From Hyphomicrobiales bacterium (lineage in GTDB: Bacteria; Pseudomonadota; Alphaproteobacteria; Rhizobiales; Devosiaceae), in NCBI GenBank assembly GCA_015487515.1, contig WFPQ01000176.1, forward strand, positions 1 through 7,801: a stretch of DNA of 7,801 nucleotides, read 5' to 3'. The position numbers and the translations under genes were made by a program. The notes beneath the pieces were generated by a model that saw nothing but the letters and a program-made list of their open reading frames with translations, did no database searches and was not told the DNA's origin. Of the stretch, positions 1 through 5,373 are shown piece by piece (the stretch's first letter is position 1; the number at the start of each line of letters is the position of its first letter).

Positions 1-48
1 CAACCCCCAAGAGCCGCAACCCCCAGGAGCCACAACACCCAAGAGCCG
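1..48. repeat. Short tandem repeat, 16-bp period, three copies
   Basis: Three consecutive 16-bp units fill 1-16, 17-32 and 33-48. The consensus is CAACCCCCAAGAGCCG; copies two and three each differ from the first at one or two positions. A fourth copy begins at 49 (CAACCC) and then diverges. The array may extend to the left beyond the window. It lies downstream of the minus-strand YHS gene. The unit is not a multiple of three, so it is unlikely to be coding. The rest of 49-122 shows no gene or clear terminator. Confidence 0.85.
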
Positions 49-122
49 CAACCCAGCAGGCCATCATCCGGCCATTGCCAGCCATTCCACGCCGGGCATC
101 CCCTGAGAGGCCAGCGGCAAAA

Positions 123-596
123 CTATTCCAGCACCCCCGGCCAGTTGGCATCGGCCTTTGCAATATTGGCCTCCATGTCCCGCCGCCAGGTATCCCTGAC
201 CCCAAGGGAAAAGTTGAGATAAAGCTTTCCCTCAAATATGGTCCAGGCCTCAGGAACCGTGCTCGCAGTATATCCCCGGCTTACCGCATAGGCACAATAG
301 CCCCCGTATTGGGGAGCATAATCTTCAGGGCCGGCCATGAACAGATCCCGGTTTTCCGCCGATGAAAACTGCCAGGTCACCCGCTTCCACCGGGCAGTGA
401 ATTCGGGCGATCCCTTGACGGGAGCCCCCTCCCTGAAATAGGCGACCGGATCATAACCGTTTATCGCCAGCCCGTCAGAATTCACGTAAACTTCAAGTTT
501 CTGGGCCAGCACCGCCCCGGGCAGCAGAAGGCCCCCGGCAAGGGCCGCCCCGGCCAGGCCTGCACCACCCATCAGCAAGGTTCTTCGATTTGGCAC
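123..596 (-). CDS. Tat-exported YHS domain-containing protein (cysteine form of the (seleno)protein family)
   Basis: This 157-residue protein has a twin-arginine-like signal peptide: R4-R5 in PNRRTLL, then an Ala/Gly/Leu-rich hydrophobic stretch to about residue 31, with probable cleavage after AVLA. The mature part matches the YHS-type domain seen in proteins usually annotated 'YHS domain-containing (seleno)protein': GYDPVAYF at 47-54, an aromatic W-Q-F segment near 75-77, GGYCAYAV at 98-105, and a C-terminal W-rich tail. C101 is encoded by TGT; as I recall, some relatives carry selenocysteine at the equivalent place. YHS domains are often linked to metal binding, but the exact role is not known. 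The start is GTG at 594-596, because an in-frame TGA lies 18 nt upstream and a G-rich Shine-Dalgarno (GGGGGA) lies a few nucleotides before the GTG. It probably acts in the periplasm. Both 5' and 3' flanks carry tandem repeats. Confidence 0.88.
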   Translation of the reverse strand: MPNRRTLLMGGAGLAGAALAGGLLLPGAVLAQKLEVYVNSDGLAINGYDPVAYFREGAPVKGSPEFTARWKRVTWQFSSAENRDLFMAGPEDYAPQYGGYCAYAVSRGYTASTVPEAWTIFEGKLYLNFSLGVRDTWRRDMEANIAKADANWPGVLE

Positions 597-795
597 TTCA
601 TCATCCCCCGTTCATTCCAGATCGTGCGGCAAGCTTATCGCCATGCGCATGAATAACGGAATCACGGATTTTCACTTGGATGTGATGCCCGGTTCATCAA
701 AAGCCACCCCCCCGCAACCCGAAAAACGACATGTAACGTAACGCTAAACCTGAAAGAGACACCGGCGGGTGACCTTGCAAATCAAGCAGACCCTA

Positions 796-869
796 ATCCC
801 AGATCCGCCGACCCCAGGTCCACTACCCCCAGGTCCACTGCCCCAAGTCCACTACCCCCAGGTCCGCCG
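796..869. repeat. Short tandem repeat, 15-bp period, five copies
   Basis: Five adjacent units occupy 796-810, 811-825, 826-840, 841-854 and 855-869. The consensus is approximately CCCCCAGGTCCACTA. Copy four is one base shorter and the outer copies end in GCCG rather than ACTA/ACTG. The array is C-rich on the plus strand and lies in the 3' flank of the minus-strand YqeY-like gene. Its CCCCAGG core resembles the core of the 16-bp repeat at 1-48, although the units are otherwise different. Confidence 0.85.
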
Positions 870-879
870 GTTTTCCGCC

Positions 880-903
880 CCCGGTCCTGCAGAGACCACC
901 GGG
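880..903 (-). terminator. Possible weak terminator hairpin after the YqeY-like gene
   Basis: CCCGGT (880-885) pairs with ACCGGG (898-903), leaving a 12-nt loop, about 10 bp downstream of the stop codon of the minus-strand gene. On the transcribed strand the hairpin is followed by a G-rich run and then A residues rather than a U-tract, so it does not meet the usual intrinsic terminator pattern. It may be only a 3'-end stabilising stem, or chance. Confidence 0.25.
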
Positions 904-913
904 CATCGCCAGT

Positions 914-1366
914 TCAGGCCCCCAGCATCTCCTTGACCATCCTTGAGGCTTTTCCAAAATCAATCTGCCCCGGATATTTTGCCTTTAACACCGCGACCAC
1001 CTTGCCCATGTCCCGAAGCGAGCCGGCCCCGGTTTCCTCGATGGCCTCCCTTATGGCCGCAAGCACCGCTTCCTCATCCATGGGCTGGGGCAGGAATTCA
1101 TCTATTATGGCTATTTCGGCCTGCTCGGTTTCAGCCAGTTCCCTGCGGCCTGCCTCCAGGTAGATCTTTGCCGACTCTTCACGCTGCCTGATCATCTTTT
1201 GCAGCAATGCCATGATATCGGCATCGGAAATCTGGTCCCGTCCCTGGCCCCTTGCATCGATATCCCGGTCCTTGACCGCCGCAAGTATCAGTCTGAGGGT
1301 TCCGGCACGCAACTTGTCCCTGGAACGCAGCGCCTGCCTGAGACTGTCTTCAATCCTGTCCCGCAT
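914..1366 (-). CDS. GatB/YqeY domain-containing protein
   Basis: The 150-residue product has the full length and pattern of the YqeY family: an N-terminal helical part (RDKLRAGTLRLILAAVKDRDI at about 15-36, in which the T-L-R-L-I-L-A-A-V-K core is the family signature), a central R-Q-R-E-E-S segment with Y69 (about 60-70), the IIDEFLPQPM motif at about 86-95, and a C-terminal part with DMGKVVAVLKAKYPGQIDFG (about 119-138). The family shares its fold with the tail domain of the GatB subunit of tRNA-dependent amidotransferase, so a tRNA-related role is often proposed; none is shown here. It is a cytosolic protein without membrane segments. ATG at 1364-1366 is preceded by AAAGAGAG, a good Shine-Dalgarno. 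The gene is divergent from carA with about 200 bp between them, an arrangement I recall from alphaproteobacteria. Confidence 0.93.
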   Translation of the reverse strand: MRDRIEDSLRQALRSRDKLRAGTLRLILAAVKDRDIDARGQGRDQISDADIMALLQKMIRQREESAKIYLEAGRRELAETEQAEIAIIDEFLPQPMDEEAVLAAIREAIEETGAGSLRDMGKVVAVLKAKYPGQIDFGKASRMVKEMLGA

Positions 1367-1501
1367 CTGCTCTCTTTTGCTGTTCTTAAATCATTCCGGG
1401 CTGCCGGAGTCTTACCCCAACTTGCCCGTCAATGCCAACAATCAATAATCAAAACCTATAACACCATGTAATAAAACAACAAATTCTAGGCGGCCATCAT
1501 A

Positions 1502-1530
1502 TTGACCTGCCATGGGTCTTACCCTATTGT
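1502..1530 (+). promoter_or_regulatory. Candidate sigma70-type promoter of carA
   Basis: TTGACC at 1502-1507 matches the -35 consensus at five of six positions, and TATTGT at 1525-1530 matches the -10 at four of six, with an ideal 17-bp spacer. Transcription would begin near 1537, giving a leader of about 35 nt before the carA start at 1572. The opposite-strand promoter of the YqeY-like gene must lie in the same 1367-1565 region. The best candidate there is weak (TTGTTG read from 1482 leftwards, TATAGG read from 1460, 16-bp spacer). The AT-rich stretch 1436-1490 lies between them. Confidence 0.55.
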
Positions 1531-1571
1531 GCGCGCGATTTCACCTTTGATTTTCCCTTGGGAGAGTGCCC

Positions 1572-2780
1572 GTGACCGGCTGGCAGCAAACCATCGCGAC
1601 CGCAAAACTGTTACTGAAAGACGGCACCGAACTTGACGGCATCGGTATCGGGGCCACGGGCAGTGCCACCGGCGAGGTCTGTTTCAACACCGCCATGACC
1701 GGCTACCAGGAAATTCTCACGGACCCCTCCTATACCGGGCAGATCATAACTTTCACCTTTCCCCATATCGGAAATGTGGGCACCAACCCCCAGGACAGTG
1801 AAACCGTCAACAGGGCGGCCAGCTCCGGAGTTCGGGGCTGCATCCTGCGTGCAGACATCACCTCCCCTTCCAACTATCGCTCCACCGGGTCCCTTGACGC
1901 CTGGCTCAAGGCCCGCGGCATCATTGCCATGACCGGCATAGATACCCGCGCCCTTACCTCCCACATTCGCGAAAACGGCATGGCGGATGGCATAATCTGT
2001 CACCAGCCCGATGGCAGGTTCGACATCAAGGATCTTGAAAGGCAGTTGAATGATTTTCCGGGTCTGGTCGGCATGGATCTGGCAAAACAGGTCTCCACCA
2101 CCCAGTCCTATCAATGGGACGAAGGCCTGTGGGAATGGAAAGGCGGTTTTGAAAATGTCACCGACCCCCGCTTTCACGTGGTTGCCATTGATTTTGGAGC
2201 AAAGACCAACATCCTTCGCTCCCTTGCATCAAGGGGAGCCCGCATAAGCGTGGTCAGCGCCGCCACCGGGGCCGAAGAAATTCTTGCCATGAAGCCCGAT
2301 GGAATTTTTCTGTCCAATGGACCGGGGGACCCGGCAGCAACGGCCGAATATGCGGTTCCGGTCATCAGGAAACTGCTGGACAGCGGCCTGCCCATGTTCG
2401 GCATCTGCCTCGGCCACCAGTTGCTGGCCCTGGCCCTTGGGGCAAGGACCACCAAGATGCACCAGGGGCACCACGGGGCCAATCACCCGGTACAGGACCT
2501 GACAACTTCCAGGGTGGAAATCACTTCCATGAACCACGGTTTTGCCGTGGATGCAGACAGCCTGCCCGAAGGGGTCAGGCAAACCCATGTCTCCCTGTTC
2601 GATGATTCAAATGCCGGGCTTGACGTTGAGAACAAACCGGTATTTTCGGTGCAATACCACCCTGAGGCCTCCCCCGGCCCCCATGATTCCCATTATCTCT
2701 TTACCCGTTTCTTCAACCTGATACGAAAGCAAAAGGGCATGGAGCAGGTTCCCGAATCCGGTTTCAGGATCAGCGCATAG
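1572..2780 (+). CDS. carA: Carbamoyl-phosphate synthase small (glutaminase) subunit
   Basis: CarA hydrolyses glutamine and passes ammonia through a tunnel to CarB for carbamoyl phosphate synthesis, the shared precursor of arginine and pyrimidines. From GTG 1572 it has 402 residues, slightly longer than E. coli CarA (382). The N-terminal small-chain domain spans about 12-150, with GEVCFNTAMTGYQEILTDPSY at about 34-54 and GIDTRALTSHIRENG at about 122-136. The class I glutaminase domain spans about 204-386: SNGPGDP (about 248-254), nucleophile C279 in GICLGHQ, and H363 and E365 in QYHPEASPGP complete the catalytic triad. Start choice: GTG codons at 1566 and 1572 are both in frame, but GGAGAG at 1561-1566 overlaps the first and sits 5 nt before the second, so 1572 is preferred. 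An upstream in-frame TGA at 1548-1550 limits further extension. The gene looks intact. It is not adjacent to carB, which lies 2.6 kb downstream. Confidence 0.97.
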   Translation: MTGWQQTIATAKLLLKDGTELDGIGIGATGSATGEVCFNTAMTGYQEILTDPSYTGQIITFTFPHIGNVGTNPQDSETVNRAASSGVRGCILRADITSPSNYRSTGSLDAWLKARGIIAMTGIDTRALTSHIRENGMADGIICHQPDGRFDIKDLERQLNDFPGLVGMDLAKQVSTTQSYQWDEGLWEWKGGFENVTDPRFHVVAIDFGAKTNILRSLASRGARISVVSAATGAEEILAMKPDGIFLSNGPGDPAATAEYAVPVIRKLLDSGLPMFGICLGHQLLALALGARTTKMHQGHHGANHPVQDLTTSRVEITSMNHGFAVDADSLPEGVRQTHVSLFDDSNAGLDVENKPVFSVQYHPEASPGPHDSHYLFTRFFNLIRKQKGMEQVPESGFRISA

Positions 2781-3208
2781 GGCTGCTGGCCCTGCAAACA
2801 GTGTCATGCCCCCGCAAACAAGGCGCAGGCATGCACAACACGAACAGTTCAACGGGCCAGGAAAAACCCGCTGATAGGAATCTGGCATTTGCTGAACCGG
2901 CATCTGCTGGAAGAAAACGGCCACAGGCATTACCCTCCCGGGAAAATGCAACCCTTGAGGGGAAGTCGGTCGCTGCCCACTTGTCCCGCAAGCACCCCAC
3001 TTGACAAGACCCGTTCCCTGACCAGTGCTCCGGTAATGGGGCTGGCGTTTCGGGGCGCGGGAATATTGCAGCACCGGGATGCCGTACCATCAGAAATACT
3101 TCCTGCCGGGCACACGGATTTTTTACCACCGGACCTTCAAAAAAACACCATAAACACCCTAAAAGGGATTCCCTTTAAAAACCCTCTCGCAAATAGCGGA
3201 AAATTTTG
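2781..3208. other. 428-bp spacer between carA and the b561 gene
   Basis: No recognisable gene. Right after the carA stop are small stems without U-tracts: AGGGC/GCCCT at 2779-2793 and CATGCC/GGCATG at 2805-2833. A TTGACA -35-like element at 3001-3006 has no good -10 at a normal distance. Near the b561 start, AAAGGG/CCCTTT at 3162-3176 could form a 6-bp hairpin in the leader. One plus-strand reading frame (TTG at 2889 to TGA at 3207-3209) is open for 106 codons and its stop overlaps the b561 ATG as TGATG. Its codon use lacks the C-ending bias of the real genes here and it shows no motif, so I do not call it. Confidence 0.55.
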
Positions 3209-3697
3209 ATGAAGAACCAGCCCCAGGCCTATTCGAAAACCCAGATCTACCTCCACTGGATAGTTGTCGCCCTGATCACGTTTCAATATATGCTGCACGG
3301 GGAAATTTCAGTTCTGTTCCAGGCCAGGATGCAGGGATTCGTTCCGGACGTACCCACCGCCAGCCCCCATGCCATCGTCGGCACCATCATCATTGTCCTG
3401 GTTTTGTGGCGCCTGTGGCTGCGCTTCACCCACGGGGTGCCCGCAATTCCCAAAAGCGAAAAGATGCTGGCCAAGCTGGGCTCAAGGGCCATGCATATTG
3501 CAATTTACGTCCTTTTGATTACCAATGCGCTTTTCGGTCTTGGCGCCTGGCTCTTCGGCCTGCAGTTTTCCTCTCTGCTTCACATAATTTCCGCCTATGC
3601 CCTGCTAACACTGATCTACCTGCACGTGTTCGCCGGCCTGTTTCATCATTTCGTGCTCAAGAACAATGTAATGAAACGGATTGTCGGCAAGGCCTGA
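3209..3697 (+). CDS. Cytochrome b561-family integral membrane protein
   Basis: The 162-residue protein has four predicted membrane helices, at about 13-31, 55-73, 95-117 and 124-148. Histidines sit where b-type haem ligands lie in the bacterial cytochrome b561 (CybB-like) family: H16 in YLHWIVV, H54 in SPHAIVG, H96 in RAMHIAIY and H139 in YLHVFAG, followed by the family tail motif HHFVLKNNVMKR at 146-157 (the commoner form has D where N152 stands). CybB-type proteins move electrons between the quinone pool and partner proteins or superoxide in the inner membrane; the partner here is unknown. Length is close to E. coli CybB (176). ATG at 3209 is preferred over the adjacent in-frame TTG 3206 because GCGGA at 3196-3200 lies 8 nt upstream of it. 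It stands alone in long spacers, so it is probably transcribed on its own. Confidence 0.9.
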   Translation: MKNQPQAYSKTQIYLHWIVVALITFQYMLHGEISVLFQARMQGFVPDVPTASPHAIVGTIIIVLVLWRLWLRFTHGVPAIPKSEKMLAKLGSRAMHIAIYVLLITNALFGLGAWLFGLQFSSLLHIISAYALLTLIYLHVFAGLFHHFVLKNNVMKRIVGKA

Positions 3698-3710
3698 CGG
3701 CAAAGGCCCT

Positions 3711-3727
3711 GCTCTTAAGGCAAGAGC
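3711..3727 (+). terminator. Hairpin behind the b561 gene, doubtful terminator
   Basis: GCTCTT (3711-3716) pairs with AAGAGC (3722-3727) around a 5-nt loop, 13 nt after the b561 stop codon. There is no U-tract, only CCTGCCCCTG afterwards, so intrinsic termination would be weak. It directly abuts the 22-bp duplication. Confidence 0.3.
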
Positions 3728-3774
3728 CCTGCCCCTGACTGACAAGAACCCTGCCCCTGACTGACAAGAACCCT
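3727..3774. repeat. Perfect 22-bp tandem duplication
   Basis: The 22 bases at 3727-3748 are repeated without mismatch at 3749-3770. Each unit begins CCCTGCCCCTGACTG and ends ACAAGAA. A third copy starts (CCCT, 3771-3774) and stops. Complete identity suggests a recent duplication or slippage event. It lies 29 bp after the b561 stop codon and is not coding in any supported frame. Confidence 0.9.
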
Positions 3775-4216
3775 CCGGGGAAGATGCGCCGGGAAATACC
3801 CCAAATTATGCAACGGGAATATCCTGATGTTCCCGGCCGTTTCAGAAGCGGACAAACCAGAATTCATACTTTCTGCCCTGCGAAAAATCCGGCCAGGGCA
3901 TTTCCCGTCCGGATTTCCCCGACAGGCCAGAACCGCTTTCACGGCTACCCGAGCCGGGCCGATTTTACTTGCGCGATACTTACCTGATACTTTTGTCACT
4001 TGTTGCCCCGATACCACATTTTTGCAAAAAAGCCCCAAATACTGAAAAAATCACCCTCCAGCAGCAGAATTCTTGCCTTTTATCATTGCCTAACCACTGC
4101 TTTTGCGTTCATTATCAGGCTGTTTTCCTGCCGCTTTTGGCAGATTCTGACCAGTGCACCTGGTGTAAGGGTTGGCCCGGAAATTTCCCGGAGTACCAGG
4201 ATGATCGGGGACAGCC

Positions 4217-4393
4217 ATGGGGCAAGCCGGCGGTTTTTTGGCCGGAACCGGAATACTGATCAAAACGATCGGTACCGGGACATTTGCTGGTTATGACCGG
4301 AGGTGGGGCACCGGTCAGGAGCGCGACTGCTGGTCGTCTCCGCTTTGTTCGGCTCAATTGGTGGCCGGATTGCCTGTCATCCTGGCAATTTGA
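4217..4393 (+). CDS. Possible small hypothetical protein (58 aa), doubtful
   Basis: An ATG at 4217 opens 58 codons to TGA at 4391-4393, preceded by GGGGA at 4207-4211 with 5-nt spacing. The N-terminus is glycine-rich and mildly hydrophobic (GGFLAGTGILIKTIG, residues 5-19), the middle is charged with two cysteines (C38, C44), and the end is hydrophobic (LVAGLPVILAI, 48-58). I recognise no family. Codon use is mixed, and neighbouring frames are open for similar lengths, so chance is a serious alternative. It lies alone in the long spacer. Confidence 0.15.
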   Translation: MGQAGGFLAGTGILIKTIGTGTFAGYDRRWGTGQERDCWSSPLCSAQLVAGLPVILAI

Positions 4394-4488
4394 TCACCCT
4401 GCAAGCTGAACTCATGAGCAGATGCAAGTGACCTGTACCAGAGGTGCACCGGGGGATACGGATCTGACAATGGTCAGGGAAAATCACT

Positions 4489-4524
4489 AAGGTACGTAAA
4501 GATATCAAGGTATGTAAAGACATC
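4489..4524. repeat. 18-bp direct tandem repeat upstream of the outer-membrane gene
   Basis: AAGGTACGTAAAGATATC (4489-4506) is followed immediately by AAGGTATGTAAAGACATC (4507-4524), with 16 of 18 positions identical. The repeat ends 70 bp before the ATG at 4595, where an activator or response-regulator site could lie. The spacing of 18 bp is close to two helical turns. No known box was matched with confidence, so binding is inference. Confidence 0.8.
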
Positions 4525-4535
4525 GTGACTTCTTG

Positions 4536-4549
4536 AATTCAGCTGAATT
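4536..4549. promoter_or_regulatory. Perfect 14-bp palindrome, candidate operator
   Basis: AATTCAGCTGAATT is an exact inverted repeat centred between 4542 and 4543. It lies 11 bp after the 18-bp direct repeat and 45 bp before the start codon of the outer-membrane gene. Two -35-like elements touch it (TTGAAT at 4534-4539 and TTGACT at 4549-4554), but neither has a good -10 at the usual spacing, so the promoter itself is not resolved. A dimeric regulator site is plausible; chance is possible. Confidence 0.4.
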
Positions 4550-4594
4550 TGACTGGGTCTTTAAAAGGATCCAACTAGCAAACAGGACAAGAAC

Positions 4595-5125
4595 ATGAAA
4601 AAACTTTATCTGAGCGCTTTTGCCGCCGCACTGCTTACCGGTCCGGCCCTTGCCCATACTCCACCACCACCTCCTCCGGCCCCTACCATAGAGGTGGCAC
4701 CCACCTATTCCAGCCCGGCTTTTGACTGGGATGGATTTTACATGGGGCTGGGCATAACCGGGCTGGCCCTGAACAGTGGCACCAATGTCGGCTTTGCCGA
4801 TCTCATTGCCGGTGTAAACATGACATCGGGAAATCTCCTTTTCGGTCTTGAAGGCTGGATAGGTGGCTGGTCCTCGACTGCACCGAGCACCGGCTGGGGA
4901 GGCGGGGCAGAAGCCCGTCTTGGCTACCTGGTCAGTCCTGAAGCGTTGCTTTACATGTCCGGTGGCGGATATGTCGTTTCCACTGGCGGACAGATCGCAA
5001 CCGTGGGAGCAGGGGCCGAGTTCGCCCTGACCAGGGACATGAGCCTGGACCTTGAATACAAGTACTGGTGGAGTGTTCCAACCACCGGAAATTCCATCGG
5101 GGCCTCCCTGAACTGGGGCTTTTGA
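4595..5125 (+). CDS. Small outer-membrane beta-barrel protein
   Basis: The 176-residue protein starts with a clear Sec signal peptide (K2-K3, hydrophobic to about residue 19, cleavage after ALA at A20). A proline-rich linker follows (six prolines at 23-28, continuing to about 36), then FDWDGFYMGLG at 43-53, the opening typical of Omp25/RopB-like porin-family barrels of alphaproteobacteria. From residue 43 on, alternating polar/hydrophobic segments separated by Gly/Ser/Thr turns can be read as about eight strands with very short loops. The chain ends in F176 (LNWGF), the C-terminal aromatic that marks outer-membrane barrels for the Bam machinery. It probably has a structural or surface role; transport is not shown. 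ATG at 4595 has AGGA at 4584-4587, 7 nt upstream. The gene is monocistronic: a long leader region precedes it and a strong terminator follows. Confidence 0.85.
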   Translation: MKKLYLSAFAAALLTGPALAHTPPPPPPAPTIEVAPTYSSPAFDWDGFYMGLGITGLALNSGTNVGFADLIAGVNMTSGNLLFGLEGWIGGWSSTAPSTGWGGGAEARLGYLVSPEALLYMSGGGYVVSTGGQIATVGAGAEFALTRDMSLDLEYKYWWSVPTTGNSIGASLNWGF

Positions 5126-5159
5126 CCCGGGACCGAAAGCTTTGTGCAACACCAATCTC

Positions 5160-5192
5160 AAAGCCCCGCCACCGCGGGGCTTTTTCCTTTTT
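5160..5192 (+). terminator. Strong intrinsic terminator after the outer-membrane gene
   Basis: AAAGCCCCGC (5160-5169) pairs perfectly with GCGGGGCTTT (5174-5183) around a CACC loop, and the stem runs into a T-rich tail (TTTTTCCTTTTT, from 5181). The 10-bp GC-rich stem plus U-tract is a textbook Rho-independent terminator. It lies 34 bp after the stop of the outer-membrane gene and insulates carB from upstream transcription. Confidence 0.93.
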
Positions 5193-5373
5193 CACGGTTT
5201 TTCGCTCTCGGCAATCCCCCCCGGCATGTGGCATTTTATTCCAATGAATTCAAAAAATCTTTTTATGGAAATTTGTCTTGTCTTGGGCTAAACACCGCCC
5301 AACCCAAAAAAACCAACCATCCGCCAAGCCCCCGCCACAGGCATGGGCCGGGCCATCCTGACGCGAGCCATCA

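Larger units (their letters stand above)
597..913. other. 317-bp spacer between YHS and YqeY-like genes
   Basis: No convincing gene is present. The stretch must carry the promoter of the minus-strand YHS gene, but I could not pick a confident -35/-10 pair. It holds a five-copy 15-bp tandem repeat (796-869), a hairpin just behind the YqeY-like gene (880-903), and a 32-codon plus-strand ORF at 643-741 that lacks a ribosome binding site and is probably chance. Confidence 0.6.
3698..4594. other. 897-bp spacer without a confident gene
   Basis: This is the longest non-coding stretch of the window. It opens with a hairpin (GCTCTT/AAGAGC, 3711-3727) and a perfect 22-bp duplication, and has a TTTTTGCAAAAA palindrome at 4019-4030. 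Further stems are at 4150-4164 (ACCAG/CTGGT) and 4369-4389 (ATTGCC/GGCAAT), with a GGAAATTTCC palindrome at 4179-4188. A 58-codon ORF at 4217-4393 is listed separately with low confidence. The final 110 bp carry an 18-bp direct repeat and a 14-bp palindrome before the outer-membrane gene. Reading frames elsewhere are short, lack ribosome binding sites and show no family motif. It could be decayed gene remnants, an unrecognised small RNA, or long regulatory DNA. Confidence 0.55.

Noticed and set aside
643..741. 32-codon plus-strand ORF divergent from the YHS gene
   Set aside because: No ribosome binding site, no recognisable motif, and a length expected by chance.
1..869. CRISPR array
   Set aside because: The repeats at 1-48 and 796-869 are head-to-tail units of 15-16 bp without unique spacers, and no cas gene is present.
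1512..1550. Possible 12-residue leader peptide ORF upstream of carA (ATG 1512 to TGA 1550)
   Set aside because: The ATG lies between the -35 and -10 of the best carA promoter, so it would be upstream of the transcription start. There is no ribosome binding site and no run of regulatory codons.
2779..2833. Terminator after carA
   Set aside because: Two short stems are present (2779-2793 and 2805-2833), but neither is followed by a T-tract, so they are noted only within the spacer description.
2607..3074. 155-codon minus-strand ORF spanning the end of carA and the following spacer
   Set aside because: It overlaps carA antisense, has no family motif, and its composition looks like a shadow frame.
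3715..4038. 107-codon minus-strand ORF after the b561 gene
   Set aside because: It runs through the 22-bp tandem duplication at its end, has no motif and has unbiased codon use. No support beyond being open.
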